Shown: positions 1-11,514 of the stretch, piece by piece
Position numbering within the stretch: position 1 is the first letter of the stretch
Layout of the letters: each line of letters begins with the position of its first letter
Source of the DNA: Caenorhabditis remanei
Taxonomy: Eukaryota; Nematoda; Chromadorea; Rhabditida; Rhabditidae
Length of the DNA stretch: 64,000 nucleotides
Assembly (NCBI RefSeq): GCF_010183535.1
Contig: NW_026526091.1
Span: 120,711 to 184,710 of the forward strand
Reading direction: 5' to 3'
Position numbers and translations under genes: made by a program
The notes under the pieces: generated by a model
The model's database searches: none
What the model was told of the DNA's origin: nothing
Seen by the model: the letters and a program-made list of their open reading frames with translations, nothing else

Positions 1-669
1 TGATGCAGCATCCTCCTCACTACACCTTAAATTTCTGGAACTCTAGAACTGTGTAGTCAATTTTGCTTACACTTGTGAAAATTGTTTCGTTGGTCTCTAT
101 TTAGAAGTTGACTACAATCATAGTTGTCCAGTTTTTGTAAATGCACACATGGGTGGTCACTAACCTGAATCAATTGGAATCGAAAGCAAGTTGAGATAAT
201 TTCTGGGAACAATGAAGTAAAGAATATGGAATGAAATTCACATTACTTCGCAACATCATAAGAGATGTGACTTCGCAAGAGCAAAAACGCTAGAACATAG
301 TCGTGCGACGTTTCAGAATTTTCTGAGACGCAAAAATATTCCCAAACTCCATAACTTGAAACCTTGCGGTCTATAAAGTGATTTGCTAGATACACTAAAC
401 TGACGGGTATGTACTCACAAAGTTTACATCGGTGATAACGCTAATCGGAGAATCATGTATTTTTAAGACACATCCACGTAGACTTTTGGTTTCTACAGCA
501 AATTTACGTTTATTCATAATTGGTAACCCATTGAAAAGCTCTTCATACCTTCATTACCACAGTTTTGGAGACCCTACACTGGTCCCCCACGCTCCTCCTC
601 TCCTACACTGCCGGTCTGCGACGCCCCTTCCATGCGTGCGTGTTCTAACCCCACCCCCCTACCTCTCTC
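1..669. repeat. Dispersed repeat, copy A (inverted partner at 50033-50733)
   Basis: This segment is a diverged reverse complement of 50033-50733. The match runs from the first bases (the TGATG..GCATCC block, seen inverted near 50715) to the CCTCTCT just before the satellite. Both copies carry blocks such as a CTTCGCAAGAG motif and AATTGGTAACCCATTG. Short frames in the two copies give similar peptides, but stops and low complexity make a real protein doubtful. The element type was not recognised. The right boundary coincides with the first satellite monomer. Confidence 0.7.
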
Positions 670-3552
670 GTGTTTGTTTCTATCAAAACATGTACTGATC
701 CTAATTATAACTGTTATTCTATGACTCAGACAACTCAATGAGAGTCAAAAACGACAGAAAACCTCATTTTCAGCCGAAAATTGGTGATTCTGGTCCATTT
801 TTTCCTATTCTTAAAACAGTACAGCTTTGTGGCTATGTGCAAATGAAAGAGCGTGTTTGTTTCTATCAAAACATGTACTAATACTGATTATAACTGTTAT
901 TCTATGACTCAGACAACTCAATGAGAGTCAAACACGACAGAAAACCTCATTTTCAGCCGAAAATTGGTGATTCTGGTCAATTTTTTCCTATTCTTAAAAC
1001 AGTACAGCTTTGTGGCTATGTGCAAATGAAAGAGCGTGTTTGTTTCTATCAAAACATGTACTAATCCTAATTATAACTGTTATTCTATGACTCAGACAAC
1101 TCAAAGAGAGTCAAACACGACAGAAAACCTCATTTTCAGCCGAAAATTGGTGATTCTGGTCAATTTTTTCCTATTCTTAAAACAGTACAGCTTTGTGGCT
1201 ATGTGCAAATGAAAGAGCGTGTTTGTTTCTATCAAAACATGTACTGATCCTAATTATAACTGTTATTCTATGACTCAGACAACTCAATGAGAGTCAAAAA
1301 CGACAGAAAACCTCATTTTCAGCCGAAAATTGGTGATTCTGGTCAATTTTTTCCTATTCTTAAAACAGTACAGCTTTGTGGCTATGTGCAAATGAAAGAG
1401 CGTGTTTGTTTCTATCAAAACATGTACTAATCCTGATTATAACTGTTATTCTATGACTCAGACAACTCAATGAGAGTCAAACACGACAGAAAACCTCATT
1501 TTCAGCCGAAAATTGGTGATTCTGGTCAATTTTTTCCTATTCTTAAAACAGTACAGCTTTGTGGCTATGTGCAAATGAAAGAGCGTGTTTGTTTCTATCA
1601 AAACATGTACTGATCCTAATTATAACTGTTATTCTATGACTCAGACAACTCAATGAGAGTCAAAAACGACAGAAAACCTCATTTTCAGCCGAAAATTGGT
1701 GATTCTGGTCAATTTTTTCCTATTCTTAAAACAGTACAGCTTTGTGGCTATGTGCAAATGAAAGAGCGTGTTTGTTTCTATCAAAACATGTACTAATCCT
1801 GATTATAACTGTTATTCTATGACTCAGACAACTCAATGAGAGTCAAACACGACAGAAAACCTCATTTTCAGCCGAAAATTGGTGATTCTGGTCAATTTTT
1901 TCCTATTCTTAAAACAGTACAGCTTTGTGGCTATGTGCAAATGAAAGAGCGTGTTCGTTTCTACTAAAACATGTACTAATCCTGATTATAACTGTTATTC
2001 TATGACTCAGACAACTCAATGAGAGTCAAAAACGACAGAAAACCTCATTTTCAGCCGAAAATTGGTGATTCTGGTCAATTTTTTCCTATTCTTAAAACAG
2101 TACAGCTTTGTGGCTATGTGCAAATGAAAGAGCGTGTTTGTTTCTATCAAAACATGTACTAATCCTAATTATAACTGTTATTCTATGACTCAGACAACTC
2201 AATGAGAGTCAAAAACGACAGAAAACCTCATTTTCAGCCGAAAATTGGTGATTCTGGTCAATTTTTTCCTATTCTTAAAACAGTACAGCTTTGTGGCTAT
2301 GTGCAAATGAAAGAGCGTGTTTGTTTCTATCAAAACATGTACTGATCCTAATTATAACTGTTATTCTATGACTCAGACAACTCAATGAGAGTCAAAAACG
2401 ACAGAAAACCTCATTTTCAGCCGAAAATTGGTGATTCTGGTCAATTTTTTCCTATTCTTAAAACAGTACAGCTTTGTGGCTATGTGCAAATGAAAGAGCG
2501 TGTTTGTTTCTATCAAAACATGTACTAATCCTGATTATAACTGTTATTCTATGACTCAGACAACTCAATGAGAGTCAAACACGACAGAAAACCTCATTTT
2601 CAGCCGAAAATTGGTGATTCTGGTCAATTTTTTCCTATTCTTAAAACAGTACAGCTTTGTGGCTATGTGCAAATGAAAGAGCGTGTTTGTTTCTATCAAA
2701 ACATGTACTGATCCTAATTATAACTGTTATTCTATGACTCAGACAACTCAATGAGAGTCAAAAACGACAGAAAACCTCATTTTCAGCCGAAAATTGGTGA
2801 TTCTGGTCAATTTTTTCCTATTCTTAAAACAGTACAGCTTTGTGGCTATGTGCAAATGAAAGAGCGTGTTTGTTTCTATCAAAACATGTACTAATCCTGA
2901 TTATAACTGTTATTCTATGACTCAGACAACTCAATGAGAGTCAAACACGACAGAAAACCTCATTTTCAGCCGAAAATTGGTGATTCTGGTCAATTTTTTC
3001 CTATTCTTAAAACAGTACAGCTTTGTGGCTATGTGCAAATGAAAGAGCGTGTTCGTTTCTACTAAAACATGTACTAATCCTGATTATAACTGTTATTCTA
3101 TGACTCAGACAACTCAATGAGAGTCAAAAACGACAGAAAACCTCATTTTCAGCCGAAAATTGGTGATTCTGGTCAATTTTTTCCTATTCTTAAAACAGTA
3201 CAGCTTTGTGGCTATGTGCAAATGAAAGAGCGTGTTTGTTTCTATCAAAACATGTACTAATCCTAATTATAACTGTTATTCTATGACTCAGACAACTCAA
3301 TGAGAGTCAAAAACGACAGAAAACCTCATTTTCAGCCGAAAATTGGTGATTCTGGTCAATTTTTTCCTATTCTTAAAACAGTACAGCTTTGTGGCTATGT
3401 GCAAATGAAAGAGCGTGTTTGTTTCTATCAAAACATGTACTAATCCTGATTATATCTGTTATTCTATGACTCAGACAACTCAATGAGAGTCAAAAACGAC
3501 AGAAAACCTCATTTTCAGCCGAAAATTGGTGATTCTGGTCAATTTTTTCCTA
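670..3552. repeat. Satellite A, block 1 (183-bp monomer, about 15.8 copies)
   Basis: A head-to-tail array. The landmark GTGTTTGTTTCTATC recurs at 670, 853, 1036 and 1219, giving a period of exactly 183 bp. Monomers differ at a few linked positions: AAAAACGAC or AAACACGAC, CTGATCCTAATT or CTAATCCTGATT, and TTTCTATC or TTTCTACT. Each monomer holds a TGACTCAG and a downstream GAGAGTCA that form a short dyad. There is no coding capacity. Confidence 0.97.
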
Positions 3553-3565
3553 CCAGTCGGTTCAC

Positions 3566-3581
3566 GTCGCCTAACGGCGAC
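3566..3581 (-). other. Helitron 3' terminal hairpin, copy 1
   Basis: A perfect 6-bp stem GTCGCC / GGCGAC with a 4-nt loop lies 9 nt inside the CTGG end on the minus strand. Helitrons use such a hairpin as the signal that ends rolling-circle transfer. Confidence 0.8.
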
Positions 3582-3860
3582 TAAACCTCCTTTTCTACAC
3601 CACCCTTCTACATGTTACAGCGCCTGCGGCGCTTCCCAAACGATTGAGACTATCGAGGTCTCAGAATTCTCAACTTATGTATCGTAATATTTTTCTTAAC
3701 TTGTTAGTAGTTTTCTAGCTGTGAATAGACCGTTCCGAAAAAACACAATTGTCAAATCTCTACTTTTCTGATACAATTTCCTTCCCTTAATCCTCCATTT
3801 TTTCTAAATCTGGCAATAAGAAAAAATCTTCCACGTCCCCACATGGGACACATCCAACTG

Positions 3861-3905
3861 ATTACAGTCAACGCTGCCTAACTTGCCAGATCAGATTCCT
3901 AAACG
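3861..3905 (-). repeat. 5S rRNA-like fragment in Helitron, copy 1
   Basis: The minus strand reads TGATCTGGCAAGTTAGGC followed by AGCGTTGACT, closely matching the internal part of nematode 5S rRNA (GATCTGGCAAGTTAAGC, AACGTTGA) as I remember it. It is a partial, diverged copy and cannot be a working 5S gene. The same core occurs again at about 5686-5775. Confidence 0.6.
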
Positions 3906-3910
3906 TTCAC

Positions 3911-4138
3911 CTACACCATTTGAAAATCAAACTTAGCCGCGAAATATAGCTTTTCGCAGTATGGATTAACTTGATCCATCCTTCCCATGTAGTGAGGATC
4001 TGGTTGTGCATCAGTAGCACCTACTGGAGAAAGAGCTCGTTGACGTGCCGACTTCCGAAGTCGATGTGGTCTGCCCGTCTCTTTCACTTGAGTTACAGAT
4101 GCTCTGTTGGTGTTGGCTCTTGTTCTTCCCGCCTTCAC
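3911..4138 (-). pseudogene. Possible Helitron Rep/helicase N-terminal fragment, copy 1
   Basis: A 75-aa minus-strand frame with a basic N-terminal half, then HYMGRMDQVNPYCEKLYFAA. Helitron Rep/helicase proteins commonly begin with a basic stretch followed by a His-x-x-Gly-x-Met and a Cys-x-x-Cys-Ala-like zinc motif; here only one of the cysteine pair remains. No HUH replication motif or helicase follows, so this would be a vestige of an autonomous parent. The orientation matches the element's own. The identification rests on a short motif and could be chance. Confidence 0.4.
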
Positions 4139-4259
4139 ATCTTCGGGATCTTCTTATCGTCTGATAGCAGCCTGGGAAATCTTTGAAGCCCGTCTAGATC
4201 TTGTTTGATCACCGGACTCGTTTTTCCTGCTGATTTTCATTCGTTTGGTGTTGGTTCTG

Positions 4260-4700
4260 TTATAGTTCGACTGTCGACTGCTCAGTGTCAGACTGTAGAA
4301 ATCGTCGGACTGATGTATCATTTGCCATAATTTTCAATCTCAGAGATAGTAAAGATCCGGGCAATCTTGGGTGCCGGAAAGCAGTGCCCGACGTCTCCTT
4401 TTTGTCGATGTTTTTCACCGGCTCCTGTGTCATTAGCTGAGTGCCCTCGATCCCGTCAATTCCGTTAAGTTCTACGCTCACATCTGAATCCGAGCTGATA
4501 TCCGTACTTGTATTCATCTCGTCTCTTTCTGCAGTCAAGTAAACAATATTTGCTATGGAATCCTGACAATATCGGGACCGGATAGCTCCACCGGACGTCT
4601 TCTTCTTGCCGTTTTTCTTTGCCGATCTCTGTGTCGTGTCCTCTAGCCGATCAATTTTTCCGAGCTCCACTCTCCCATCTGATTCTGATTGATGGAACAC
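4260..4700 (-). CDS. Hypothetical 146-aa frame in Helitron, copy 1
   Basis: Not recognised. The frame is rich in Asp, Glu, Ser, Thr and Lys and appears to be an internal duplication: residues 20-45 contain KKNGKKKTSGGA and residues 90-110 contain KNIDKKETSGTA, each preceded by an acidic ELG/ELNGID-type segment. It has no signal peptide or membrane segment and lies upstream, in the same orientation, of the possible Rep/helicase fragment. It may be a disordered exon of the parent protein or a captured host fragment. The identical copy at 9510-9950 reflects duplication, not selection. Confidence 0.35.
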   Translation of the reverse strand: MFHQSESDGRVELGKIDRLEDTTQRSAKKNGKKKTSGGAIRSRYCQDSIANIVYLTAERDEMNTSTDISSDSDVSVELNGIDGIEGTQLMTQEPVKNIDKKETSGTAFRHPRLPGSLLSLRLKIMANDTSVRRFLQSDTEQSTVEL

Positions 4701-4914
4701 CCCTTCATCTATTTCTTCTTCTGTACTTATCAGACTATCACGAAGCCGAGGAACAACCTCCGAGGTGGAGGTGATATCACGGGGAACAGGAGAAGCACCA
4801 CCATGAGCATCCAGTGAATTGTCGGCGGGAACAGTTATTAGTTAGAAAGAAAATGATAGTTATCAGCGGTTGGAAAAAACGGATTTTACGTGGCTCATAT
4901 CAGGACTTCACGCG

Positions 4915-5350
4915 GCTTCCGCTCGTCCTTATCAGAGTTGAGCGGAATTCCGCCTTCCGCTTTCCGCTAAATTTTTGCCTTTTTCCGCTTTCCGCCTTCC
5001 GCCTTCCGCCGTTTTAACATTTTTTCCGCCTTCCCCCTAGAGGATATCAGCTTGAAAAATTTGTTCGCCTACTCGAATTTACTGATATTTTTGAGTTTTT
5101 TGCAGCAAAACTAACAATTTTTACCAAAAAAGGAAATTTAATACAGATTTAACCATTTTTAAAAGCTTTTTACAACAAAATAAGACCATTTTTTGCCAAT
5201 TTTTTCATTCCGCTTTCCGCCTTCCGCCGAAAAATTTCGCTTCTGCCTTCCGCCTTCCGCTTTCCGCCAAGTTTTTTTTACTTCCGCCTTAAGCTTTCCG
5301 CTTTCCGCTTTTAAAATTTTCATTCCGCCTTCCGCCTTCCGCCATTTCAA
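4915..5350. repeat. TTCCGCC minisatellite in Helitron, copy 1
   Basis: Two clusters (about 4930-5030 and 5208-5345) of short units TTCCGCC/TTCCGCT in direct orientation, separated by AT-rich sequence. Frames here (KAEGG-type and PPSAFR-type peptides) are translations of the repeat and not genes. Confidence 0.9.
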
Positions 5351-5685
5351 AAATCGCACTCCACTCAACTCTGGTCATTATATTTTAAAAATGGGAGGAG
5401 CGAAAACAGTGATGAGAAGAAGGGAAATGTTGCCCAAAATGGCTAACAATACTTTTTTTTAATGTGGACCCATATGGATCCATTACCTGTGTCTTGAAAA
5501 CTGCCCGTATCTATTTTTGAATCTTTTTTTTTCTGAATCCGATGATAACAAAAAATGCTTGTCGTCGTCCTTTTTTTAGGTAACGGTCAGAATTTGTTCG
5601 TGACGTAGATCTCACTGGAAACAAACGACATGTTCGGAAACTTCTACTTTTCCGAACCTATCAACAAAAATTCAAAAAACTTATC

Positions 5686-5775
5686 GTCACCCGGGATCGA
5701 ACTTAAAACTAACTATAGTCAACGACGCTTAACTTGCCAGATCGGACGCGACGACACGTCAACCCTAACCATGCG
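5686..5775 (-). repeat. 5S/tRNA-like pol III-type segment in Helitron, copy 1
   Basis: On the minus strand a tRNA-like start (TGGCCGCATGGTTAGG, resembling an A box) is followed by CGTCCGATCTGGCAAGTTAA, matching the core of nematode 5S rRNA, then GTTAGT and finally GTTCGATCCCGGG, a good B box. The order suggests a SINE-like composite or a captured 5S piece with a tRNA-like tail. It is too diverged to be a functional 5S or tRNA gene. Confidence 0.55.
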
Positions 5776-6057
5776 GCCACGGAAAATGCAAGCCGATGAA
5801 AAGAAAGAAATGACGACGCTGAGGCCGACAGTTTCACGCCACTTTTCCCGTTTTTCATTCCCCTATGCTTTATCTGTGTTTTTGGCTCAGAAGGCGTCAT
5901 TTTGAGAATTTTGAAAAAAGAAAAAGACGGGCATCATTAAGAGAAAATTTCTGATTTTTTGGTCCAAATTTGAAGAAAATCGGTTCAGTAGGGAGGGCGG
6001 TAGGATCGGCGACATACGGACAAACATACAGAATCTGGTGTTTGTTAATAGTAAAGA

Positions 6058-8802
6058 TTCTTAAAACAGTACAGCTTTGTGGCTATGTGCAAATGAAAGA
6101 GCGTGTTCGTTCCTACTAAAACATGTACTAATCCTGATTATAACTGTTATTCTATGACTCAGACAACTCAATGAGAGTCAAAAACGACAGAAAACCTCAT
6201 TTTCAGCCGAAAGTTGGTGATTCTGGTCAATTTTTTCCTATTCTTAAAACAGTACAGCTTTGTGGCTATGTGCAAATGAAAGAGCGTGTTTGTTTCTATC
6301 AAAACATGTACTAATCCTGATTATAACTGTTATTCTATGACTCAGACAACTCAATGAGAGTCAAAAACGACAGAAAACCTCATTTTCAGCCGAAAGTTGG
6401 TGATTCTGGTCAATTTTTTCCTATTCTTAAAACAGTACAGCTTTGTGGCTATGTGCAAATGAAAGAGCGTGTTTGTTTCTATCAAAACATGTACTGATCC
6501 TAATTATAACTGTTATTCTATGACTCAGACAACTCAATGAGAGTCAAAAACGACAGAAAACCTCATTTTCAGCCGAAAATTGGTGATTCTGGTCAATTTT
6601 TTCCTATTCTTAAAACAGTACAGCTTTGTGGCTATGTGCAAATGAAAGAGCGTGTTTGTTTCTATCAAAACATGTACTAATCCTGATTATAACTGTTATT
6701 CTATGACTCAGACAACTCAATGAGAGTCAAACACGACAGAAAACCTCATTTTCAGCCGAAAATTGGTGATTCTGGTCAATTTTTTCCTATTCTTAAAACA
6801 GTACAGCTTTGTGGCTATGTGCAAATGAAAGAGCGTGTTTGTTTCTATCAAAACATGTACTAATCCTAATTATAACTGTTATTCTATGACTCAGACAACT
6901 CAATGAGAGTCAAACACGACAGAAAACCTCATTTTCAGCCGAAAATTGGTGATTCTGGTCAATTTTTTCCTATTCTTAAAACAGTACAGCTTTGTGGCTA
7001 TGTGCAAATGAAAGAGCGTGTTTGTTTCTATCAAAACATGTACTGATCCTAATTATAACTGTTATTCTATGACTCAGACAACTCAATGAGAGTCAAAAAC
7101 GACAGAAAACCTCATTTTCAGCCGAAAATTGGTGATTCTGGTCAATTTTTTCCTATTCTTAAAACAGTACAGCTTTGTGGCTATGTGCAAATGAAAGAGC
7201 GTGTTTGTTTCTATCAAAACATGTACTAATCCTGATTATAACTGTTATTCTATGACTCAGACAACTCAATGAGAGTCAAACACGACAGAAAACCTCATTT
7301 TCAGCCGAAAATTGGTGATTCTGGTCAATTTTTTCCTATTCTTAAAACAGTACAGCTTTGTGGCTATGTGCAAATGAAAGAGCGTGTTTGTTTCTATCAA
7401 AACATGTACTGATCCTAATTATAACTGTTATTCTATGACTCAGACAACTCAATGAGAGTCAAACACGACAGAAAACCTCATTTTCAGCCGAAAATTGGTG
7501 ATTCTGGTCAATTTTTTCCTATTCTTAAAACAGTACAGCTTTGTGGCTATGTGCAAATGAAAGAGCGTGTTCGTTTCTACTAAAACATGTACTAATCCTG
7601 ATTATAACTGTTATTCTATGACTCAGACAACTCAATGAGAGTCAAAAACGACAGAAAACCTCATTTTCAGCCGAAAATTGGTGATTCTGGTCAATTTTTT
7701 CCTATTCTTAAAACAGTACAGCTTTGTGGCTATGTGCAAATGAAAGAGCGTGTTTGTTTCTATCAAAACATGTACTGATCCTAATTATAACTGTTATTCT
7801 ATGACTCAGACAACTCAATGAGAGTCAAAAACGACAGAAAACCTCATTTTCAGCCGAAAATTGGTGATTCTGGTCAATTTTTTCCTATTCTTAAAACAGT
7901 ACAGCTTTGTGGCTATGTGCAAATGAAAGAGCGTGTTTGTTTCTATCAAAACATGTACTGATCCTAATTATAACTGTTATTCTATGACTCAGACAACTCA
8001 ATGAGAGTCAAAAACGACAGAAAACCTCATTTTCAGCCGAAAATTGGTGATTCTGGTCAATTTTTTCCTATTCTTAAAACAGTACAGCTTTGTGGCTATG
8101 TGCAAATGAAAGAGCGTGTTTGTTTCTATCAAAACATGTACTAATCCTAATTATAACTGTTATTCTATGACTCAGACAACTCAATGAGAGTCAAAAACGA
8201 CAGAAAACCTCATTTTCAGCCGAAAATTGGTGATTCTGGTCAATTTTTTCCTATTCTTAAAACAGTACAGCTTTGTGGCTATGTGCAAATGAAAGAGCGT
8301 GTTTGTTTCTATCAAAACATGTACTGATCCTAATTATAACTGTTATTCTATGACTCAGACAACTCAATGAGAGTCAAAAACGACAGAAAACCTCATTTTC
8401 AGCCGAAAATTGGTGATTCTGGTCAATTTTTTCCTATTCTTAAAACAGTACAGCTTTGTGGCTATGTGCAAATGAAAGAGCGTGTTTGTTTCTATCAAAA
8501 CATGTACTGATCCTAATTATAACTGTTATTCTATGACTCAGACAACTCAATGAGAGTCAAAAACGACAGAAAACCTCATTTTCAGCCGAAAATTGGTGAT
8601 TCTGGTCAATTTTTTCCTATTCTTAAAACAGTACAGCTTTGTGGCTATGTGCAAATGAAAGAGCGTGTTTGTTTCTATCAAAACATGTACTAATCCTGAT
8701 TATATCTGTTATTCTATGACTCAGACAACTCAATGAGAGTCAAAAACGACAGAAAACCTCATTTTCAGCCGAAAATTGGTGATTCTGGTCAATTTTTTCC
8801 TA
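6058..8802. repeat. Satellite A, block 2 (15 monomers)
   Basis: 2745 bp is exactly 15 monomers of 183 bp. The last monomer shares the rare variant TATATCTG (near 8703) with the last monomer before Helitron copy 1 (near 3453), while monomers further from the Helitron differ between blocks. This marks the duplicated segment as the Helitron plus only a little flanking satellite. Confidence 0.97.
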
Positions 8803-9110
8803 CCAGTCGGTTCACGTCGCCTAACGGCGACTAAACCTCCTTTTCTACACCACCCTTCTACATGTTACAGCGCCTGCGGCGCTTCCCAAACGATTGAGAC
8901 TATCGAGGTCTCAGAATTCTCAACTTATGTATCGTAATATTTTTCTTAACTTGTTAGTAGTTTTCTAGCTGTGAATAGACCGTTCCGAAAAAACACAATT
9001 GTCAAATCTCTACTTTTCTGATACAATTTCCTTCCCTTAATCCTCCATTTTTTCTAAATCTGGCAATAAGAAAAAATCTTCCACGTCCCCACATGGGACA
9101 CATCCAACTG

Positions 9111-9155
9111 ATTACAGTCAACGCTGCCTAACTTGCCAGATCAGATTCCTAAACG
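9111..9155 (-). repeat. 5S rRNA-like fragment in Helitron, copy 2
   Basis: Same as the fragment at 3861-3905. Confidence 0.6.
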
Positions 9156-9160
9156 TTCAC

Positions 9161-9388
9161 CTACACCATTTGAAAATCAAACTTAGCCGCGAAATATAGC
9201 TTTTCGCAGTATGGATTAACTTGATCCATCCTTCCCATGTAGTGAGGATCTGGTTGTGCATCAGTAGCACCTACTGGAGAAAGAGCTCGTTGACGTGCCG
9301 ACTTCCGAAGTCGATGTGGTCTGCCCGTCTCTTTCACTTGAGTTACAGATGCTCTGTTGGTGTTGGCTCTTGTTCTTCCCGCCTTCAC
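9161..9388 (-). pseudogene. Possible Helitron Rep/helicase N-terminal fragment, copy 2
   Basis: Translation identical to 3911-4138. Confidence 0.4.
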
Positions 9389-9509
9389 ATCTTCGGGATC
9401 TTCTTATCGTCTGATAGCAGCCTGGGAAATCTTTGAAGCCCGTCTAGATCTTGTTTGATCACCGGACTCGTTTTTCCTGCTGATTTTCATTCGTTTGGTG
9501 TTGGTTCTG

Positions 9510-9950
9510 TTATAGTTCGACTGTCGACTGCTCAGTGTCAGACTGTAGAAATCGTCGGACTGATGTATCATTTGCCATAATTTTCAATCTCAGAGATAGT
9601 AAAGATCCGGGCAATCTTGGGTGCCGGAAAGCAGTGCCCGACGTCTCCTTTTTGTCGATGTTTTTCACCGGCTCCTGTGTCATTAGCTGAGTGCCCTCGA
9701 TCCCGTCAATTCCGTTAAGTTCTACGCTCACATCTGAATCCGAGCTGATATCCGTACTTGTATTCATCTCGTCTCTTTCTGCAGTCAAGTAAACAATATT
9801 TGCTATGGAATCCTGACAATATCGGGACCGGATAGCTCCACCGGACGTCTTCTTCTTGCCGTTTTTCTTTGCCGATCTCTGTGTCGTGTCCTCTAGCCGA
9901 TCAATTTTTCCGAGCTCCACTCTCCCATCTGATTCTGATTGATGGAACAC
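9510..9950 (-). CDS. Hypothetical 146-aa frame in Helitron, copy 2
   Basis: Translation identical to 4260-4700; see that entry. No function recognised. Confidence 0.35.
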   Translation of the reverse strand: MFHQSESDGRVELGKIDRLEDTTQRSAKKNGKKKTSGGAIRSRYCQDSIANIVYLTAERDEMNTSTDISSDSDVSVELNGIDGIEGTQLMTQEPVKNIDKKETSGTAFRHPRLPGSLLSLRLKIMANDTSVRRFLQSDTEQSTVEL

Positions 9951-10164
9951 CCCTTCATCTATTTCTTCTTCTGTACTTATCAGACTATCACGAAGCCGAG
10001 GAACAACCTCCGAGGTGGAGGTGATATCACGGGGAACAGGAGAAGCACCACCATGAGCATCCAGTGAATTGTCGGCGGGAACAGTTATTAGTTAGAAAGA
10101 AAATGATAGTTATCAGCGGTTGGAAAAAACGGATTTTACGTGGCTCATATCAGGACTTCACGCG

Positions 10165-10600
10165 GCTTCCGCTCGTCCTTATCAGAGTTGAGCGGAATTC
10201 CGCCTTCCGCTTTCCGCTAAATTTTTGCCTTTTTCCGCTTTCCGCCTTCCGCCTTCCGCCGTTTTAACATTTTTTCCGCCTTCCCCCTAGAGGATATCAG
10301 CTTGAAAAATTTGTTCGCCTACTCGAATTTACTGATATTTTTGAGTTTTTTGCAGCAAAACTAACAATTTTTACCAAAAAAGGAAATTTAATACAGATTT
10401 AACCATTTTTAAAAGCTTTTTACAACAAAATAAGACCATTTTTTGCCAATTTTTTCATTCCGCTTTCCGCCTTCCGCCGAAAAATTTCGCTTCTGCCTTC
10501 CGCCTTCCGCTTTCCGCCAAGTTTTTTTTACTTCCGCCTTAAGCTTTCCGCTTTCCGCTTTTAAAATTTTCATTCCGCCTTCCGCCTTCCGCCATTTCAA
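10165..10600. repeat. TTCCGCC minisatellite in Helitron, copy 2
   Basis: Identical to 4915-5350. That the unit number has not drifted between the copies indicates a recent duplication. Confidence 0.9.
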
Positions 10601-10935
10601 AAATCGCACTCCACTCAACTCTGGTCATTATATTTTAAAAATGGGAGGAGCGAAAACAGTGATGAGAAGAAGGGAAATGTTGCCCAAAATGGCTAACAAT
10701 ACTTTTTTTTAATGTGGACCCATATGGATCCATTACCTGTGTCTTGAAAACTGCCCGTATCTATTTTTGAATCTTTTTTTTTCTGAATCCGATGATAACA
10801 AAAAATGCTTGTCGTCGTCCTTTTTTTAGGTAACGGTCAGAATTTGTTCGTGACGTAGATCTCACTGGAAACAAACGACATGTTCGGAAACTTCTACTTT
10901 TCCGAACCTATCAACAAAAATTCAAAAAACTTATC

Positions 10936-11025
10936 GTCACCCGGGATCGAACTTAAAACTAACTATAGTCAACGACGCTTAACTTGCCAGATCGGACGCG
11001 ACGACACGTCAACCCTAACCATGCG
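10936..11025 (-). repeat. 5S/tRNA-like segment in Helitron, copy 2
   Basis: Same as 5686-5775. Confidence 0.55.
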
Positions 11026-11307
11026 GCCACGGAAAATGCAAGCCGATGAAAAGAAAGAAATGACGACGCTGAGGCCGACAGTTTCACGCCACTTTTCCCG
11101 TTTTTCATTCCCCTATGCTTTATCTGTGTTTTTGGCTCAGAAGGCGTCATTTTGAGAATTTTGAAAAAAGAAAAAGACGGGCATCATTAAGAGAAAATTT
11201 CTGATTTTTTGGTCCAAATTTGAAGAAAATCGGTTCAGTAGGGAGGGCGGTAGGATCGGCGACATACGGACAAACATACAGAATCTGGTGTTTGTTAATA
11301 GTAAAGA

Positions 11308-11514
11308 TTCTTAAAACAGTACAGCTTTGTGGCTATGTGCAAATGAAAGAGCGTGTTCGTTCCTACTAAAACATGTACTAATCCTAATTATAACTGTTAT
11401 TCTATGACTCAGACAACTCAATGAGAGTCAAAAACGACAGAAAACCTCATTTTCAGCCGAAAATTGGTGATTCTGGTCAATTTTTTCCTATTCTTAAAAC
11501 AGTACAGCTTTGTG
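11308..11514. repeat. Satellite A, block 3 (about 1.1 monomers)
   Basis: Satellite A between Helitron copy 2 and the Maverick. The Maverick splits the second monomer inside CAGCTTTGTGGCTATG. Confidence 0.95.
11509..11514. repeat. Maverick target-site duplication, left
   Basis: TTTGTG directly precedes the left terminal repeat and recurs directly after the right one at 30758-30763. Removing the element and one copy restores the satellite sequence CAGCTTTGTGGCTATG. Mavericks make 6-bp duplications. Confidence 0.95.

Larger units (their letters stand above)
3553..6057 (-). mobile_element. Non-autonomous Helitron, copy 1
   Basis: Read on the minus strand, the element starts with TC (at 6057), ends with CTGG (at 3553, fitting CTRR), and has a GTCGCC/GGCGAC hairpin just before that end. 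It sits between A3552 and T6058 and rejoining these restores a normal satellite monomer with no target duplication. These are the defining features of Helitrons. It is about 2.5 kb and carries only a fragment that may derive from a Rep/helicase, two 5S-like pieces and a minisatellite, so it must move in trans. A second copy lies 5250 bp downstream. Confidence 0.85.
8803..11307 (-). mobile_element. Non-autonomous Helitron, copy 2
   Basis: Offset by 5250 bp from copy 1 and, in every block I compared, identical to it, including all open frames. It has the same A/T insertion point in the satellite unit (A8802, T11308) and the same flanking monomer variant, so it arose by duplication or exchange of the satellite-plus-Helitron segment and not by an independent insertion. 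Hairpin at 8816-8831. Confidence 0.85.

Noticed and set aside
432..698. 88-aa frame spanning the end of dispersed repeat A
   Set aside because: Runs into the satellite; its inverted counterpart is diverged with changed frame ends and has no protein-like features.
5686..5775. Functional 5S rRNA or tRNA gene
   Set aside because: Partial and diverged, lacking the complete 5S ends and a foldable acceptor stem.
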